The position numbers and the translations under genes were made by a program. DNA of 64,000 nucleotides from Arctopsyche grandis (taxonomy: Eukaryota; Arthropoda; Insecta; Trichoptera; Hydropsychidae), in assembly GCF_051622035.1 (NCBI RefSeq), contig NC_135365.1, positions 5,874,001 to 5,938,000 of the forward strand. The letters are read 5' to 3'. This document shows positions 48,001 to 58,442 of the stretch, piece after piece. The notes under the pieces are model-generated. The model worked only from the letters and a program-made list of their open reading frames with translations. It searched no databases and was not told the origin of the DNA. Position 1 is the first letter of the stretch; each line of letters opens with the position of its first letter.

Positions 48001-48739
48001 GATCCATATGTTGGCCAAGTAAGAAAGTTCAAAGCAATTTACATCCTATTGAATTACTTAGCTAAAGTCAAGGTTTGTTTCAAAATCAGATAAGTCTCGT
48101 AGTTATTGGTCAAAAATGAAAATACAGTCAAGGATGTAAACATCTATGACCAGTTTATATAAAATATTTAAAAAATTAAGCTAGTTATAAGTTTTTCCTT
48201 GTTCCTGAAAATTTTCTAAAAACTGACTTATCTGGTTTTGAAACTAGACGGCTCATATGTACTATATAATAAAAATTGTCTAAGTTTACGTTTAAGCTCA
48301 GATAACCTGAACGATTATATTGCGTTGTGAGCAAAAGTCTTATTAGTTGGGAGAGCGGTTGATCACCGTTAAAAATGGTTATGGAAGTGATTTGCTGGAT
48401 GATAAACTGCCTCGTCTGCGGTCTTGAGAAACGCCTCAAACTGAAGGCAAACAATTGTATACGTACAACTCATTTATTGTACTGTTTATTTATTGGTGTG
48501 AATTTGAAATGGTAGTTGGCCGAAGCAGCGCTCCTCAGAGTCGGGCGCATTTGATCGTATGACACGTTGAGATGTCACTGAATGGTGACGTGTGAAATGG
48601 GAGGGGTGGGTATACCTAGGGCGAGTTCGCAAGCCTTCTTCAGTTGCGAATGGTGAGATCTCTTGATGTCCTTGTCGTTGAGTATGCGGTCTAGAGCGCG
48701 CACGATGAACATCTCTTTAGTCTTGAGGTTGGTTTGCAT
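39026..48739 (-). CDS. Sec71: Sec71/BIG brefeldin-A-inhibited Arf-GEF, three exons
   Basis: Large guanine-nucleotide exchange factor that activates Arf1 at the trans-Golgi network and endosomes. Exons: 48739-48616, 45786-40913, 39163-39026. Phases 1 and 0 match and the sum is 5136 nt (1711 residues; fly and human homologs about 1650-1850). Exon 1 gives [20 protein letters not shown] and joins as [13 protein letters not shown], the DCB start. The HUS box [14 protein letters not shown] is near 484-497 and the Sec7 domain near 603-795. The glutamic finger is E703 in [12 protein letters not shown], followed by the second Sec7 motif [23 protein letters not shown] repeats fill the rest. The last exon encodes [20 protein letters not shown], conserved at the end of the family. 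The 4874-bp middle exon is striking, since vertebrate orthologs are split into many exons. Confidence 0.95.
39461..39832 (-). repeat. tRNA-derived SINE in Sec71 intron 2
   Basis: Minus-strand head with GGTTCGATCCCGAG and AGCAGCATGGC, body with GACTCCAGGTCGATCG and GAAACGGTTCC, tail ending GGCTTTTCTG. Confidence 0.75.
39889..40130 (-). mobile_element. Helitron-like copy, decayed end
   Basis: Reversed relative of 23389-23494, with ATATCATCGCATGGGTGTTGG, TTAATATGCC complement and GTGTTCGATCCTC. The terminal CTAG has decayed, so the assignment rests on the relation to 23491. Confidence 0.4.
40339..40494 (-). repeat. SINE head and body
   Basis: Minus strand: CAACATAGCTCAGTGGTTAA, GGGTTCAATCTCTGG, TGACTCTAGGTTGATCG and GAGTTTGCCAATTTATCTG. 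Its head lies almost head-on to the next SINE copy. Confidence 0.65.
40521..40855 (+). repeat. tRNA-derived SINE
   Basis: Head GTTAGCATACAATTATTTCG and GGGTTCGAGTCCCAC, body CTCCAAGTCGATCG and GAAACGGTTC, tail with GGCTGTTAGGCCTTCCTG. Forms an inverted pair with the copy at 40339-40494, just downstream (for Sec71) of exon 2. Confidence 0.7.
46379..46860. mobile_element. PIF/Harbinger MITE related to the 31717 element
   Basis: Starts AGGTCTATTCATACC after TTA (46376-46378) and shares AGTATTCTTTGGTACATTTTG and AAGCCGATTTTGCCTTG with the element at 31717. The right end is less clear, either near 46808 (GTATGAATAGA) or near 46860. Sec71 intron 1. Confidence 0.65.
46861..47159. other. AT-rich intron sequence, nothing recognised
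   Basis: No supported feature. Confidence 0.5.
47160..47313 (+). repeat. SINE head and body
   Basis: CAGCAGTATAGCTCAGTGTTT and GGGTTCGAGCCCCGAC (tRNA-like boxes), then GGCCAGACCCTAGATATATG, GACTCCAGGTCGATC and GAGTTTGTCAATTTATCTG. Tail missing. Confidence 0.7.
47931..48255. mobile_element. TA-flanked MITE with 23-bp inverted repeats
   Basis: TGAGCCGTCTAGTTTCAAAA at the left end is repeated in perfect inverted form at the right end; by eye 23 bp match. TA lies on both sides (47929-47930 and 48256-48257), as for Tc1/mariner-type elements. 325 bp and no coding frame. Confidence 0.75.
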
Positions 48740-49106
48740 ATTGGGGCGGTGTCAGCTAGGGGTGGTTCCGCACCACCATGGCGAGACCCTCACCGCCCAC
48801 CCTTATCTCTCGTCCCTTTCTCTTTCCCTTTCCCTTTCCCTTTCTTATCTGCTGGCTCTCCTGTCGCTGTCAGAAAGGCGGCCGCAACCCCCACACGTAC
48901 TGCCAACTGCCAACGACGCAACATTGACAGTGACGTGTCGACTGTCGACTGTCGACTTCAACTTGACACTCCCCCTCTCTATTGTTGTTCAATAACAACA
49001 AAAATGCAATACTATCCAATCTGAATTTCGACGCTAGGCAAGTTTATTTGGTGCGTTTAGACGTGCGTGGCTTAGGAAGCAATAAATAATTATTTTTTAT
49101 TGAAAT
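48740..49106 (-). promoter_or_regulatory. Probable 5' UTR and promoter region of Sec71
   Basis: Upstream of the Sec71 ATG (48739, minus strand). Richer in GC than the surroundings, with a CCCTTT hexanucleotide run at about 48824-48842 and repeats of GTCGACT near 48937-48958. No TATA box is obvious. Confidence 0.4.
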
Positions 49107-50199
49107 TGTGGCGGCCGCTTATACGACATGGTCGAGTTTGGTTGCCTTCCTGCGAGTGGGAACCAACTCGGCTGGGTTCGGAGAGCCACTACTCACTCTG
49201 TCTTCAGCTGTCATATAATAAACACGTGCATTAACATGCCAGTCGTCTCATTCGTTCATCCTCCATACTGGTGACCCCCGACATCGAGCCACGCAGCCTC
49301 GATCAATTTCAACATGCCGCTCATCCCTGCCTCGCCGAGCCAGGCGGGAAAGCTACCCGCCGCGCCCCCATCGCCATCGACACAGCACGCCACAGCCCGC
49401 GGGTGACAATAAACGAGCAGACACGGCTACCTACCTACCTACCTACCGATTGGAGTCCAGCCACAACGTCGATGACAGGTGCTTAAAAAAATGGGGAAGC
49501 GAATGAGACGACGATCTTGACAGCTGGATGTGGAGTCATGCGCGATCCAGTACACATAGAACGGTCATCCAGCACCACAAGATTCATCACACACCACCTC
49601 AGCACCATCATCATCATCATCATCAAGGCCCCGTCCGTCCCCACGAGCGTCGTCACGCCGAGACGGGCGGTAGCGCTACAACACCTCCACGAGCCACAAC
49701 GACTCACGGTCCAGCTCGGAGTATCATCAACCACATCGATGCCCCTGCCGCCCCCGCCACCCCACCAACTGACATCAGCCTCGGAAGAGCGGCGCCGGCA
49801 CAGCATCGCATCGCATCGGCGCGACCATCGGACCAGCCACCGTCCTACTCGTGACGTCACCGCCCTCGAATGTACCGACCATTCAGGGCGGTACACCTAC
49901 ACAGCGGATGACCCACGTCAACAATTTTTTTCTTCCCACTTAATAATTTTTTTTCTCTTTGTGTAACAATATTTTTTTTCTTTTGTAAAATTTGTTTCTT
50001 TGTAATTTTGGTATCGCTGATGCTGGGGGGGGAGTGATGTGGCGGCTCGCTTATACGACATGGTCGAGTTTGGTTGCCTTCCTGCGAGTGGGGACCAACT
50101 CGGCTGGGTTCGGAGAGCCACTACTCACTCTGCCTTTAGCTGTCATATAATAAACACGTGCATTAACATGCCAGTCGTCTCATTCGTTCATCCTCCATA
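49107..50199 (+). mobile_element. Miniature LTR element (TRIM-like), Ty3/Gypsy type, whole in outline
   Basis: Two LTRs of about 161-162 bp (49107-49267 and 50038-50199) begin TGTGGCGG and end CCATA and differ at only a few sites, so the insertion is young. The 4-bp duplication AAAT flanks the whole (49103-49106 and 50200-50203). Just inside the left LTR, TGGTGACCCCCGACATCGA resembles the tRNA-Trp-type primer site of CsRn1/Kabuki-clade Gypsy elements; a G-run (about 50025-50034) before the right LTR serves as polypurine tract. The 770-bp inside has no pol domain. It lies upstream of Sec71. Confidence 0.8.
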
Positions 50200-50324
50200 A
50201 AATCAGAATGTGAAGCAACAAGACGGTGATTGGACTATTACGCACATTGCGATCGCCCAAAAGACAATTTTTGTCATGAAAATCGCGAATACGGAATATT
50301 TGGCACTCGAGTTCTCGATGGTAT

Positions 50325-50485
50325 TGTGGCGGCTCGCTATACGACATGGTCGAGTTTGGTTCCCTTCCTGCGAGTGGGGACCAACTCAGCTGGGTTCGGA
50401 GAGCGGCTACTCACTCTGCCTTCAGCTGTCATAAATAAAACACGTGCATCAACATGCCAGTCGTCTCATTCGTTCATCCCCCATA
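50325..50485 (+). mobile_element. Solo LTR of the 49107 element family
   Basis: Same TGTGGCGGCTCGC start and CCATA end as the LTRs at 49107 and 50038, with somewhat greater divergence. The flanking duplication is not clear. Confidence 0.75.
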
Positions 50486-50509
50486 TAGTATGATAGTTAT
50501 CGTTAGTAT

Positions 50510-51355
50510 TGTTGCGTAGGGGTGAGTGGAGGTTCCAAATAAAAGGCCTTTAGTACGCGGGACAGATGTTTTGACCGTTTGTGTTTGTAAGAGAATCGTT
50601 TATTTTTGTTCAATTGTTACAATGGTAATTGTATGTACGAAGAGGTTGAGCTTCGGAGAAGTGAGCTGGTTGAACTCCAGAGGTTCACTATGGTGTTGGG
50701 AGCTGGTGTGTCGCTTTATATACGTTCTGGCATGTAGCGTGCGGTGTGCAAACGCTTTGTCTTCGTTTCCAGGACACGTGTTGAGCTATTTTCGAGGCGC
50801 GTGCTTTATAGCTGTGGGGTCAGCGTGCCACGTGTAAACGACTTTGTCGCGGTTGCCTGATGACATCACTGTTGGGTTTCGTTCGTTTTACGATCGAGTG
50901 ATGAACTCTTTCTTCTGGAATGGTCGAAGCGGTCGTTGCCCTTGAGTTATGCATGTTTGTATATGATCGATGATGAGATCACTGATTTTGATTCGTGCTA
51001 GATTCCTACAGGCCAAAGTCGCTTCAAAGAGATCCACGCACTGCCAGTGCTCCGTCCAGAATGCCTTCATATGGCGTAAGTACCTGCTTATAAAGTGCAG
51101 GTCGCTCACTGCATCTTCGATGTCCGTTTACTTCCCTGTTGTTTAGGCACGTATACGGATATGCAGTCCCACGGTCTAATGTACTCAGTCCCATGCTTTC
51201 AAACCACGTTCCAATGTACTCGGTTCTGGGAACTCTAGTGGGAAGCGACCGCATGCCGTTACCGACCACTTAAATCCATTCGGAGGTCTCCATTAGCCTG
51301 GAGATAATCCTTGAAAACCAATTTATAACGGCGGCTCCTTTTAGCATATGCCACA
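50510..51355 (+). mobile_element. Solo LTR, type 1, with nested LTR
   Basis: TGTTGCGTAGGGG start and GCCACA end, flanked by GTAT on both sides (50506-50509, 51356-51359). Matches the type 1 LTR at 33406 on both sides of the nested insert. Confidence 0.7.
50549..51010 (+). mobile_element. Solo LTR, type 2 short subfamily, nested
   Basis: Flanked by GGCC on both sides (50545-50548, 51011-51014); the uninterrupted type 1 LTR at 33435 reads straight across this point, which proves the insertion. Ends GATTCCTACA. Shares TACAATGG and GTATGTACGAAGAGG with 59354-59824. Confidence 0.72.
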
Positions 51356-51415
51356 GTATGATGGACTTTTCGGCCCTTCGACTTTTGGGCGAGCGCTTTG
51401 TGACCAATAATCACC

Positions 51416-52215
51416 GAACCCAGCAAGACAGCAATAGATTCAGCAATCTTTCAAGCGGAGAAAGAGAGGCGATGTTTCAGAAATTTTAATATATAAATTA
51501 AAAACTTTATATATCTACAGAATAGGGGAAATGACGTAGGAGATTGTGGGCAGGGATTGATATGTTGACCAGTTTCCCGGCCTAATAAAACACGGTTGTG
51601 TTTGTCGGAAGCTTCTTTTTATTTGTTAAATTATTTACAGATGCTTATATGGCAAACGGGTTACATCCCAAATGTAAATCGCTACCAGGATAACCGCCGC
51701 TATGAAACTCGCGCACGTTACTAGAATCTCGATCACAGAAAATCTGACACCCAAAAACTCCATTAATCGAAAGCTTACCACGCGAAATATTGTACTAAGG
51801 AAAACTCGTGTGCCAGATAATCCGTATTCGCAATTTTTGTGGCAACGATTGTCGTGCGCTTGCGTGACGTGGTTCATTTCCCATTGCCGCCTTTCAAAGT
51901 GAGACTCTTTCAACTGCATTTTCATAGCATTGGTTTATTTTTGAAGCCCTTGTGTTTGAAGCTAGTTTGATAGTAAATGAGCTCAATCCTTTATTCATAT
52001 TAATTAAAACTAGATATAATTTTCTAACCAGTCGTACAATATTCACCGTTTCACAACTTCCTCGCATATTATCGGTGTATTACAGCAGATTCTTAACAGG
52101 GGTATCTATAAATCTGCAGTATGATCGCCAAAATTCCTAAGAACCCTCAGTATATGCCTCAGAACCTAGGATTCTCAAAATTGTACTTAGGCCGCTTCTA
52201 CGCTTGGTAGCAGTG
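51416..52215. other. Repeat debris before CINP
   Basis: 51546-51700 resembles the start of a type 2 LTR (TGTGGGC, GTTGACCAG, CCCGGCCTAATAAAACACGG). 51706-51865 is another family F MITE. The remainder shows nothing. Confidence 0.4.
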
Positions 52216-52272
52216 ACTACGTACATCAACAGTTGGCAGCAGTAACTGTATTTGACAGTTGACACTTGACAG
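52216..52272 (+). promoter_or_regulatory. Short upstream region of CINP
   Basis: Contains repeated ACAGTTG words directly before the ATG at 52273. No core promoter element is clear. Confidence 0.25.
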
Positions 52273-55101
52273 ATGGCGGCCAGTCAAGGTCGTTTAAGCA
52301 CTGGTGGAATTATTGAAGCTGGTGGTGATTCCTCGTCTAGAAATGACACTAGCCACTCCAGCCCCATCATTACTCCTAGTAATTTTATTTTCTATTCAAG
52401 TTTCGAACACAAATGTAATATTATTGTTTTTATATCCTATATCGACCATCTTGGATCTCAGGTATCTCATTATTTTAACTAATTCGTATGAATCAAAATA
52501 TATAATTCATATTGCTCAGTTCAAATGTATTTAGAGGTTTGCATAAGCTGAAGGTCGTCGAATAGGAATCGAGGTTCAAAATTTACCAACTACCAAACTA
52601 AATTAAATAGGGCATATTTGAATTGTTCCCATCTGGTCGTTGTTATGCAATAATACATCATACTCCACACAACGTTTCTTTGAATTATCGTCATATTTAT
52701 ACTTTGCCCATAAGAAATGTTCAAACAGGTACATATTGTAAGTGTTTTGGTGTCATCTTAGAATGAAAATACTTATTTAAAATTGGTATATCATGCCCTA
52801 TAATACAATACTTTTAAATTAAACGATGTATATATTAGCAACTGAAGGTACATAGATTCTCGGAAGAATCTCATTGAAATGTTGCCGCCTCGATGGAAAT
52901 AAATATTATAATGAGTGACTTTGAATTTTCAAAGCCATTTTATCATAGTTCAATTACATAATCGCTTTTTTTACCAGATGTGTCGTTAGGTTTAAGTTAA
53001 CTCAGCGAATTTATAAAGTATGAACATTTCAGATCACTAGTTAGGCTCACGCTTTGCGCTCAAAAGCAATTATTACGCATCACTGCGACATTACGTTTCG
53101 ACTATATGTCAACAGAAGTCTCGCGCGTTCCTAGCGTTTATACATACGTCTTAATACGTTCAATAGCACAACTTTTACTATCCCGAATCGAGATCGACGA
53201 TTTCGTATATTTCTCCTTAAAACACAAGTCGCACAATTGCATCATCGCCTTCCTGTACAAGCATGCAAAGCCAACCTTTCCTGAAATATCTTCGATCACA
53301 CAAGGGCAAATACACGATTCGACTTGTTCTATATAGACAAACTCTAGTCCAAAAAACCCCCGAAAGCGTGATCTCATCATACAGCTGCGCACCAAAAACC
53401 CTCGAGCCCATAGGAATCTTCGAGAACATGATCTCACCAGTCAAGCTACGCATTGCACAACCGATCAGGATATAAACCAACGCACCAGCCCCAGACGCCA
53501 GAGAGCTTCTGGAGCTCTGCCTGCCCACTCCTCCGATATCGAACAACTATCTCTTTCGCCGTACATACAATAATACTTGTATCCTCTTCCAAACACAGGC
53601 GGGTTTTTCTATAGGTCGGGAAACGGTCAAAACATGATCATCCGTCCTTTAACTGGTGACCTCCAACAGAACAATAAAGAAACTTCTCCTATAAATCTCG
53701 AAAATATCCAACAAATGGAATGAATTTGGGGTTCTGTCAAATGGGGAAATAAGCGGAGACGAGGAACGAACCGGAAATGTATTGACATTACCCCTTCGAG
53801 ACAAATCATATCTTCGTTTTCGCTATAAAACGTATGTATATATGTATGTAAACGTCAGAAACGTGCGCGAATACTGATTTCAGCACTTGAGACATCTGTT
53901 AACATACAGTCGAAACATGATGTTGCAGCGAAGCACAATAATTGGTTTCTTGAGCGCGAAGCGTGAGCCGAACTAGTGAAAAAGAACCATTATCTGTTTT
54001 TTTAAGTAATAGTTATTTGTTACAGAAAAAAGTCAGCCGTCTTATTTGAATTTATCAGGACAGGCTAAAAGTGGGTATAGAATTGCCCGGGACTTCGCTT
54101 TGAATATTGAAAAATGGTTTGGTGCTCACGAAAACGGAACTTATTTTTGCCAGGCATTAAGTCGACAATATGGCCGCTGTGAATTAGAAAGATATCCCGT
54201 AGAACTAAAAAATCTAAGTTCAAAATTTGAAAGCATTATGTCAAACATAACTTTGGCACTTAGTTGTAAGTTTATAATGTGTACGTCTTGATTAAGTATT
54301 TTGTGATTAGTTTTCATTACACTTCCTCATTTTAGCTGTTGAGGCGATCTCCGTTCAGTACAGCGCTTTGGCAAAATTAATGCCCTGTGATGATCCACTT
54401 TTTAACACTTGGTCCATTACAAAATTGTCTAGGGAAATGGATAAGATTTACAAAATGTTGAAGGAAGAAACGAATGTTAAACGTGTCATAAGAGGTATGT
54501 TGTTTGGGTCTATCTCACGGCACCGAAAGTCAAAAGATCGAAAAAGCAAAGATCGGAAGGCAAAGATCGAAAATCGAAAGATCTTAAGTCGAAAGATCAA
54601 AAAAAAGGGTGCATGGTAAACGGTACTATGTATGTATATATAATATATTATACAAATTATCTCTCTTTTTGTCATACAGCCTTGTTTAATGTGCGCGCGC
54701 AGGATACGGGAGGAAAAGCCTGTTCCTCTTGTTCCTGTTGTATCCTGCTCGCTCAAATTAAGTGAGGATGTACGATGGGGGGGGGGGGAGAGAGAGAGAG
54801 AGACTTTTACCGCACGCCACTGATATACATATATACTAACCGTTTTTCATATGTTTGCATGGTAAACGAACTTTTTATATTTTTTGACTGTCGGTGCGGT
54901 GACCCATGTTGTTTTTATTCAACGTCATTTTTTTTGTTCTAATGTTCTTTACAAAATCATCGTGTTTCAGAAAATGTGTTCCACTGTCGAGACGAAGACC
55001 TGTTAGAAGTTTATGTTAGCGCTTGGGAATTTAATACGCAGATAAAGAGTTCAACTATAAATCTATTTTTAATTGAATTAGACTTTGATAGGAATAAATA
55101 G
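52273..55101 (+). CDS. CINP: CINP homolog (CDK2-interacting protein), four exons
   Basis: Vertebrate CINP binds cyclin/CDK2 and Cdc7 and helps the ATR checkpoint; it also joins the 55LCC complex. Exons 52273-52378, 54026-54265, 54336-54494, 54971-55101, all phase 1 junctions, 636 nt, 211 residues (human 212). The first intron join gives IITP-KKSQPSYLNLSGQAKSG, matching the VTPRKPVLSVSARKIK region of human CINP. The middle is helical (KFESIMSNITLAL), then DPLFNTWSITKLSREMDKIY corresponds to human PLFHTWPTTHFYEVSHKLLEMY, and the end DEDLLEVYVSAWEFNTQI to DPDLTLSYLSMWLHQPYV. The start ATG is the first in frame and lies 106 nt before a donor in the right phase. Intron 1 carries LTR debris and intron 3 half a foldback element. 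Confidence 0.85.
53165..53660 (-). mobile_element. Old type 2-like solo LTR in CINP intron 1
   Basis: The stretch near 53560-53640 (CGTACATACAATAATACTTG, TATCCTCTTCCAAAC, GGGAAACGGTCAAAACAT) matches the LTR at 59354-59824 in the same orientation. Boundaries are approximate; a clearly older fossil. Confidence 0.5.
54515..54802. repeat. Half foldback element, G-run and (GA)n
   Basis: 54520-54620 has repeated AAAGATCGAAAATCGAAAGATC-type units, and 54690-54770 is one arm of the hairpin seen at 22971-23120. It is followed by a run of about 12-13 G and a (GA)n tract to 54802. Lies in CINP intron 3. Confidence 0.65.
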
Positions 55102-55577
55102 TATAAAATGAAAGTGTTTTATTATTTGATTAGATGTTGAATTGCATTGTTAATGAAAATACAAAAAAATATTTTAAATTAACTATCCTTCATTCCAATT
55201 AATTTTCTTACTAAATTCGTTATTTAAGAATTAGCGATAAATATTCGATGTATTGTTGAGTAATTTTCATGTTATTGGAATTTCCTTATCAATTAAATTT
55301 TATATCGTTTTGAACCATAGCGACATAGTTTGTTTACATGTGTCTTCCTGTTTATCGAAATATACCATTTTGGAATATTATTTATATAGGTATTCACGGT
55401 ATGAAATGTTTGCACTTGTCAATAAGCGTATGAAAACTTTGTAATAGATTAGATAAAACCGTACGCTGATAAGCCACAAATATCAGTCCCATAATCGGCT
55501 ATTTCAGTATCGGCTGTGACTGTGAATTGATTTTATTACCTGTATTAAGATTTGTAAACTCCATTTAAGTCTTCAAT
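55102..55577. other. CINP 3' region and upstream of first BRI3-like gene
   Basis: AATAAA overlaps the CINP stop (near 55094). No other feature is clear in the AT-rich remainder. Confidence 0.45.
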
Positions 55578-55962
55578 ATGGATCCAAAACATCCACGAGA
55601 CCACCCGCCACCTTATGATCCTCGTCCAGGTATTTTTTTTTAATAATAAGATTAACATAGATACATTGATATATTGGTTGCTGTGACTAATGGTGATTCG
55701 TCATTCAGTTGGAGAAATGTATGCAGGACCTGCTTCTCAGCCCGTGCACATGCAAATGAACATGCCTCAGCAAGCCACTGTGATCGTTCAGCCGAATGTG
55801 ATTCTCATCGGCAGATGTCCAGCTTGCAACGTTGGAGTGCTGACTGATCATTTCTCATGCTTGGGCATATTCTGTGCAATCTTCTTCTTCCCTCTTGGAA
55901 TATTGTGCTGTCTCATGATGACGGAGAAGCGATGCTGTCATTGCGGAGCTCATTTCGGTTGA
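55578..55962 (+). CDS. BRI3: BRI3-like membrane protein, first of a tandem pair
   Basis: Homolog of Brain protein I3, a small membrane protein of lysosomes and endosomes in mammals; the insect role is unknown. Exons 55578-55629 and 55709-55962 join in phase 1 and give 101 residues. The N-terminus MDPKHPRDHPPPYDPRP holds a PPxY motif that could bind WW domains. The conserved half is CPACNVGVLTDHFSCLGIF, a hydrophobic segment (CAIFFFPLGILCCLMM) that may insert in the membrane, and RCCHCGAHFG. The two CxxC pairs resemble the zinc site of the related LITAF fold. Human BRI3 is about 125 residues; this copy has a shorter proline-rich linker. Same intron phase and position as the paralog at 60271. 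Confidence 0.88.
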
Positions 55963-57597
55963 ATCCAAATTGAAACAATATCTAAATCGACAATTGGTGG
56001 TTCAACGACAAAATCTACCTGAAAATTAGTGCAGACAAAATGTACCCGCGACAAAATTTTTTTTGTTACTTTTTCCATTAAAATAGGAAAATTTAGGATT
56101 TTGTCGCTTGAACATTATTTCCGTGGACATTTTGTCAGTGCACTAATTTTCGGGTATATTTTGTCGTTGAACCTTTTGGACTTGCACCAATTGTCGTGTA
56201 ACCCTAATAATCAAGTACTAAATAACGAAAGATTCATCGATAAAATTTTAAAATGCTTTAACTATATCATAAATAAACTTTCTACAACATCTCTATATAC
56301 TTTTGTAAAATACTTATTTTCTATGTGTTATAATTTCCTACATCAAAAATATATTAGATTTATTTATTTTAATCAGATCTTTCATTGGAATGTGTACATA
56401 ATTTATAATTTTAAATGTCTATTAAAATAATCAACTAAATACTTTCAACATATTGTTTTTATTTTATTGTAATAGCACAAACTTGCATGACATTGAAAAT
56501 TAGCTCAATCTCTTATTAAGGTAGCATTGTGACACTGACTTTTATTGTGAATACAATGAAATGTCTTGGGACAGGTATGTATTTATTTTGTTGCCTCGCG
56601 TTCTCATCTGAAAGGGATGAAAAGGAAAATGGTAATGATTTAATCAAATACATGTCATGTCGTATTGTAGGGGCTCTACGACATGGACGAGTTTGGTTCA
56701 CCATCCTGTTAGTGGAGTTGGCATGTTGGTGGCGACTTAACTTCCTTTTACTTACCGCCCGTCACATTAAAGAGTCATGTTTACAACAATAACGTAATTT
56801 CATTCCTTACGCCCCAATTGTATATATCTGGTGCTGATATGTACATATATACAATTGGGTATATACAATATAAATATTCTTAAGCAAATATTACATTTTT
56901 ATAATGTAATATTTGCTTAAGAATATTTTTGCAAGAAAAGTGAAATTTTGGAAGTTTTAATCCTCGGGCTTGTATTATGTAACTTAAACTTGATAGAAAT
57001 AGGAAGATTCTAGTGAGAAAACATTAGTTTTTCTGTAAATTTTATGAAATTCAAGAAGTGATAATAATTATTTTGAATAAAAACACCAATATTTTTTTTA
57101 CTACCGCCATCTATGTATAAAATTAATGACTAAGAACTGTCACCGAGATTAAAAATCTTCGGGCCTGAAATGCTTCTTATACGATATTTTATCTCTATCG
57201 TAATGGCGGAGGCTCCATTTACTTATATTGATGACCTAAATGAGCCATATGGCAAAGTATGAAAACGATCGGATAAGAGGCAAACTTTTTCCCGAATTAT
57301 AATCGTAAGTGAAACGTAAAGGAGGTATGTAATAATAAAAATTGATTTAAAGACTAAAATTGGACTTTATTATTAATCTCGCGGAAAATCTTAGTATTTT
57401 TTTATTCATTGCTTCTATTTTGATATGGTGGGAGGATCTTGGACTTCTGTCCTCCTTGGGGGTCGGAACATAGCCGAATGCCGAGCCAGCGACACTCTTC
57501 CACATCCAGACACCTCTGAACGACATACTTTTGCCAACAATTAATCATACTTGTGTATACGTTGTTACTTCAAAATAAATACCATATCCAACATATA
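55963..57597. other. Intergenic region with hairpins between the BRI3-like genes
   Basis: Holds the 3' UTR of the first gene, with AAATTTAGGATTTTGTCG-like repeats around 55990-56180 where ACAAAATCTACC/GACAAAAT words recur. 56665-56770 resembles an old LTR (TACGACATGGACGAGTTTGG). Two inverted repeats lie at 56813-56927. No gene seen in 57000-57597. Confidence 0.45.
56813..56927. repeat. Two adjacent hairpins, one perfect
   Basis: CCCAATTGTATATAT (56813-56827) pairs with 56845-56859. Next to it, 56873-56897 and 56903-56927 are perfect 25-bp inverted arms (AATATTCTTAAGCAAATATT and so on) with a 5-nt loop. Confidence 0.75.
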
Positions 57598-57969
57598 GCT
57601 GTATTTAATACCGAACACAGACGAACCTGTCTATAAAACATGGCGGACTGGTGGTGAAGAACACCTTCACAACTAGATTAGTCCCCATAATCTCTAGACT
57701 CAAAGTGCATGTAGGCTAAACAATGGCCGCTATTTGGTCCCTTCGCAAAAGTGACCGACCGTGGAAATACATATCCGGGTACATGCCTAAACAATAGGGA
57801 AGTAACCAGATGCCTTGAGCGACCGACCCGTTATAAGGCGGTACTTAGGCGATATCAAGACATACTGGACGGAGCACTGCCAGTGCGTGTATCTCCTTAA
57901 TCACCAATAAATGCTATGACACGACTTTGGCCTTTTACTTGGATCCACCACCCACCTCTACGCAACAAT
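57598..57969 (-). mobile_element. Solo LTR, type 1, partly preserved
   Basis: Reversed copy of the 33406 LTR: TATCCGGGTACATGCCTAAAC, GACACGACTTTGGCC and a final CTACGCAACA at 57969. The far end is not recognised. It abuts the right arm of a family F MITE (57985-58050) with TAGTATGATGGAC. Confidence 0.6.
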
Positions 57970-58442
57970 AGCTATAGTTAGTATGATGGACTTTTCGTCT
58001 GCCAGATGTTCCGCTATAGAGATTTTAGTGACTTTGTGACCAGTAATCACCGAACCGTTACGAACCAACCAGTGGCGTAGCTACCGCGCCCGCAGACCCC
58101 GCAATGCGGGGGGGCGCCACGAAGCGCGCCCTTTTTACTGATTTTTTAATTTGTTCCGTAATTTTTTTGAAATAACTTTTTTAAAAACTTCTCTTATTTT
58201 CCAACCTATTTTTACTATATGTGTATGTACTATGTATATGTATGTACATACATTATTTTACATATTTTGAATTCATCATTATTGTGTAATTGATCTATGC
58301 CAATAGGGCTAGAAGACTGCCGTCTTTTTCCATCTTTTGAACGTCAGTGCCTCTTTTCAACTTATTTTCTGAGAATTCTCTCTTATTCTTGTATATATTT
58401 TTTCAATGTGTTAGCAATAAAACAAAATTATATGATTAAAAC

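Larger units (their letters stand above)
50230..51415. mobile_element. MITE family F split by two LTR insertions
   Basis: Left arm near 50230-50324 (AATACGGAATATTTGGCACTCG) and right arm near 51356-51415 (GTATGATGGACTTTTCGG, GCGCTTTGTGACCAATAATC) match the arms at 33325 and 57985. Between them sit a solo LTR of the 49107 family and a type 1 LTR with a nested type 2 LTR. Confidence 0.55.

Noticed and set aside
49517-49966. Long open frames on both strands with His/Thr-rich translations
   Set aside because: They lie inside the miniature LTR element, overlap one another and arise from GC-rich and (ATC)n sequence; no domain recognised.
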